The notes under the pieces: generated by a model
Databases searched by the model: none
Seen by the model: only the letters and a program-made list of their open reading frames with translations
Told to the model about the DNA's origin: nothing
Shown: in pieces, positions 4,215-5,948 of the stretch
Numbering within the stretch: position 1 is the stretch's first letter
How the letters are laid out: every line of letters starts with the position of its first letter
From: Butyrivibrio sp.
GTDB lineage: Bacteria; Bacillota; Clostridia; Lachnospirales; Lachnospiraceae
DNA length: 5,948 bases
Reading direction: 5' to 3'
Assembly (NCBI GenBank): GCA_024688095.1
Contig: JAILEJ010000180.1
Span: forward strand, 1-5,948
Made by a program: the position numbers and the translations under genes

Positions 4215-5801
4215 TTAATCAAGCTCAATTTCTTCATTTGGATTTTCCTGAAGCTTTTCTTCTTCATGATATTCTTTTTCTGTATTTACACCCCAGATAT
4301 TACTTCTGTCTGAATTTCCGGAAAGAATATTTTTAACAACTTCAAAAGATGTGCACATAGAATGATCTATATTATTGTATCTATGTTGTCCATTTCGCCC
4401 AACGCAGTACAGATTATCTATTGTGTTCAGGTAATCAACAAGTTTATCTATTTCTTCATAGGTATCAAAATATGCTGGATAAGCCTTTTTTACTCGTTCT
4501 ACATGATAGTCTATAACATCTTCTTCCTTATCAATGAGATTAAGAGTAACCATTTCCTTTTTGCCCATCTGAGCAAAAGCATCATCTGTCATACTCCACA
4601 TTTCATCACCTTCGTTACAGAAGTATTCAAGTCCCATCCATACAGTGTTCTTTAAATCCTTTACAAGATATGGAGACCAGTTATTGTATATCTGGAATCT
4701 TCCCATCTTAACACTTCTATCATGTACATATACCCAGTTATCTGGAACTATATTTCCTACTGTTTTAATCTTTGTTTTATTTTCAAGATTAAGCTTAGGA
4801 ATAAGTACACCAACTGTCATATAATCTCTGTATGGAAGTCCTGCTGCAATTCTGGCAGGTTCTTTTGGGACATCATTCATTCCGGCAACAAGATCCTTGA
4901 TAGGCATTGATGATATTACATAATCTCCATCAAGTGTCAGCTCTTTGCCGCTCTGCAAATATGTTACACCTGTAATGTGATTTCCATCTTTATTAACCTT
5001 TACAACCTTGGCATTTAAAATAATTGTTCCACCAAGCTTTTTAATTTCTTCTGCTGTTACATCCCAAAGCTGACCTGGTCCAAGCTTAGGATAACTAAAT
5101 TCTTCTATAAGTGAAGTCTCTACTTTCCCGTCTGTCTTACCTGTCTTTTTATTAAGAGCATTCTTGAGAACAGCCATAATAGATACGCCCTTGACACGCT
5201 GTGCGCCCCAGGAAGGATCAATTTCACTTGGATGTCTTCCCCAAAGATTTTCTGTATAATGCTCAAAAAACATCGAGTAAAGCTTTTTGCCAAATCTGTT
5301 TACGTAAAAATCTTCAAGTGATTTTTCTTTTCTCTTAAATACAAGTGATTTTAAATAACTGAATCCAACAACGATTGTTGTACCCAGTCCCATATTTGTA
5401 AATGTTTCAACCTTAAGAGTAATAGGATAATCAAAAAATTTTCTATTAAAGAATATTCTTGATAATCTGTTTCTTCTAAGCATTACCCTGTCTTCTTTTT
5501 CTGGATCAGGGCCTCCATTTGTAAGTGTAGATTTTCTTTTTAGTAAGGCATCATCATAAGATGGCTTTCCCTGCTTGGGAAGCATATTGTCCCACCATTC
5601 ATTTACTTCTGGAACTTTGGAGAAAAATCTATGTCCTCCCATATCCATTCTATTGCCCTTATATTCAACAGTTCTGGATATTCCCCCAAATTTGTCGGTC
5701 TCCTCAAAAACTATAACCTGTATGTCCTTGGATTTTGTAAGAAGTTCATACGCGGCTGTAAGTCCTGCAGGACCCGCTCCAATTATAAGCGCCTTTTTCA
5801 T
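4215..5801 (-). CDS. UDP-galactopyranose-mutase-like FAD-dependent oxidoreductase
   Basis: I place the start at ATG 5799-5801 (528 residues), because GGAG (5808-5811) lies 6 nt upstream; the ATG four codons earlier has no good ribosome binding site. Seen: an N-terminal Rossmann FAD motif GAGPAG (8-13) ending in the acidic FEE (32-34), GGISR (39-43), then GGHRFFSK (55-62), and near the C-terminus YCVGRNGQHRYNNIDHSM (465-482). The last two match the flavin-contacting GGH and GR-x-G-x-x-x-Y-x-x-x-D patterns of UDP-galactopyranose mutase and protoporphyrinogen-oxidase-like proteins (COG1232 group). There is no signal peptide; it should be cytoplasmic. At 528 residues it is clearly longer than classical mutases (about 370-390), with an insert around 80-230 and an acidic tail (507-528). 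Known relatives often sit with cell-envelope sugar genes, but none is visible here. Sugar-nucleotide mutase or another FAD redox reaction are both open. It is transcribed alone from the promoter at 5857-5885. Confidence 0.85.
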   Translation of the reverse strand: MKKALIIGAGPAGLTAAYELLTKSKDIQVIVFEETDKFGGISRTVEYKGNRMDMGGHRFFSKVPEVNEWWDNMLPKQGKPSYDDALLKRKSTLTNGGPDPEKEDRVMLRRNRLSRIFFNRKFFDYPITLKVETFTNMGLGTTIVVGFSYLKSLVFKRKEKSLEDFYVNRFGKKLYSMFFEHYTENLWGRHPSEIDPSWGAQRVKGVSIMAVLKNALNKKTGKTDGKVETSLIEEFSYPKLGPGQLWDVTAEEIKKLGGTIILNAKVVKVNKDGNHITGVTYLQSGKELTLDGDYVISSMPIKDLVAGMNDVPKEPARIAAGLPYRDYMTVGVLIPKLNLENKTKIKTVGNIVPDNWVYVHDRSVKMGRFQIYNNWSPYLVKDLKNTVWMGLEYFCNEGDEMWSMTDDAFAQMGKKEMVTLNLIDKEEDVIDYHVERVKKAYPAYFDTYEEIDKLVDYLNTIDNLYCVGRNGQHRYNNIDHSMCTSFEVVKNILSGNSDRSNIWGVNTEKEYHEEEKLQENPNEEIELD

Positions 5802-5815
5802 TTCGTACTCCATTT

Positions 5816-5834
5816 ATGCATTTTCTCAATGCAT
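5816..5834 (-). promoter_or_regulatory. Leader hairpin just upstream of the oxidoreductase start
   Basis: ATGCATT (5816-5822) and AATGCAT (5828-5834) form a 7-bp hairpin with a five-base loop in the predicted mRNA leader. It ends 4 nt before the GGAG ribosome binding site (5808-5811) and covers nothing essential if translation starts at 5801. It could affect mRNA stability or access of the ribosome. It is AT-rich and only moderately stable. Confidence 0.45.
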
Positions 5835-5856
5835 CCTTTCGTTGTTCACTTCTAGC

Positions 5857-5885
5857 ATTTTACCATTGTTTTGTTTTTCTGTCTA
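5857..5885 (-). promoter_or_regulatory. Sigma-A-type promoter of the oxidoreductase gene
   Basis: On the minus strand TAGACA (5880-5885, five of six matches) and TAAAAT (5857-5862, five of six) are 17 bp apart, with a TG one base before the -10 box (extended -10). Transcription should start near 5850, giving a leader of about 49 nt to the chosen ATG that contains the hairpin at 5816-5834. The -35 box is one arm of the dyad at 5880-5894. Confidence 0.75.
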
Positions 5886-5894
5886 TTTTAGACA
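5880..5894. promoter_or_regulatory. Operator-like dyad over the -35 box
   Basis: TGTCTA-TTT-TAGACA is a perfect 6-bp inverted repeat with a 3-bp centre. The arm at 5880-5885 is the complement of the promoter's TAGACA -35 box, so a dimeric protein bound here would compete with RNA polymerase. I do not recognise it as the site of a known regulator. The remaining stretch 5895-5948 is AT-rich and shows no further feature. Confidence 0.45.
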
Positions 5895-5948
5895 TCACGC
5901 AATTTTCTATTTATTATTTGGGTAATTTCAATTATTTTATACACTAAA

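Noticed and set aside
4362..4910. + strand open frames inside the oxidoreductase gene
   Set aside because: They are antisense to conserved FAD-enzyme sequence and have no start signals.
5575..5925. + strand open frames across the start and promoter of the oxidoreductase gene
   Set aside because: They are antisense to the GAGPAG coding region and run through the promoter and dyad; no ribosome binding site.

Overview
The window is AT-rich bacterial chromosome. It most likely comes from a low-GC Firmicute of the Clostridia, with Lachnospiraceae as my best guess. The basis is codon and base composition, GGAG-type ribosome binding sites, near-consensus sigma-A promoters, tRNA genes without an encoded CCA, and protein styles familiar from gut clostridia. 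The species cannot be fixed from the sequence alone.

Layout from left to right. (1) Positions 1-252 on the + strand hold the C-terminal end of a tyrosine recombinase (integrase) cut by the window edge. It converges on tRNA-Gly(GCC), which lies on the minus strand at 326-398 with its own terminator at 268-315. This is the classic geometry of a mobile element integrated at the 3' end of a tRNA gene, so the left edge is probably the end of a genomic island or integrative element. (2) Positions 399-710 are a control region around tRNA-Pro(CGG) at 533-606. Each tRNA has a clear promoter (TTGACA, 17 bp spacer, AT-rich -10). Between them is a large imperfect dyad (456-507) whose two arms both contain a perfect TTGACA facing outward. 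(3) All protein genes from 711 onward are on the minus strand: an RlmI-type 23S rRNA methyltransferase, then a probable three-gene unit transcribed right to left (EamA-family transporter, an 82-residue single-pass membrane protein, and a membrane-anchored protein with an unassigned extracytoplasmic domain). (4) After a strong terminator at 4158-4197 comes a UDP-galactopyranose-mutase-like FAD oxidoreductase at 4215-5801. Its promoter, a dyad overlapping the -35 box and a hairpin in the leader are all visible in 5816-5894.

How the genes fit together: the rRNA methyltransferase and the two tRNAs are translation-related and lie in series on one strand, without a convincing terminator between rlmI and tRNA-Pro. 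The two small membrane proteins sit 13 nt apart and share the same architecture, including a T-x-V-I-acidic motif before the single membrane helix, so they probably act together. Their link to the transporter is positional only. The oxidoreductase is transcribed alone; its FAD motifs are clear but its substrate cannot be read from the sequence.

The points most worth following up are the dyad with outward-facing promoters (one pointing antisense into tRNA-Pro), the integrase/tRNA-Gly boundary, the paired membrane proteins, and the operator-like dyad on the oxidoreductase promoter. I found no CRISPR array, no complete insertion sequence and no recognised defence system.
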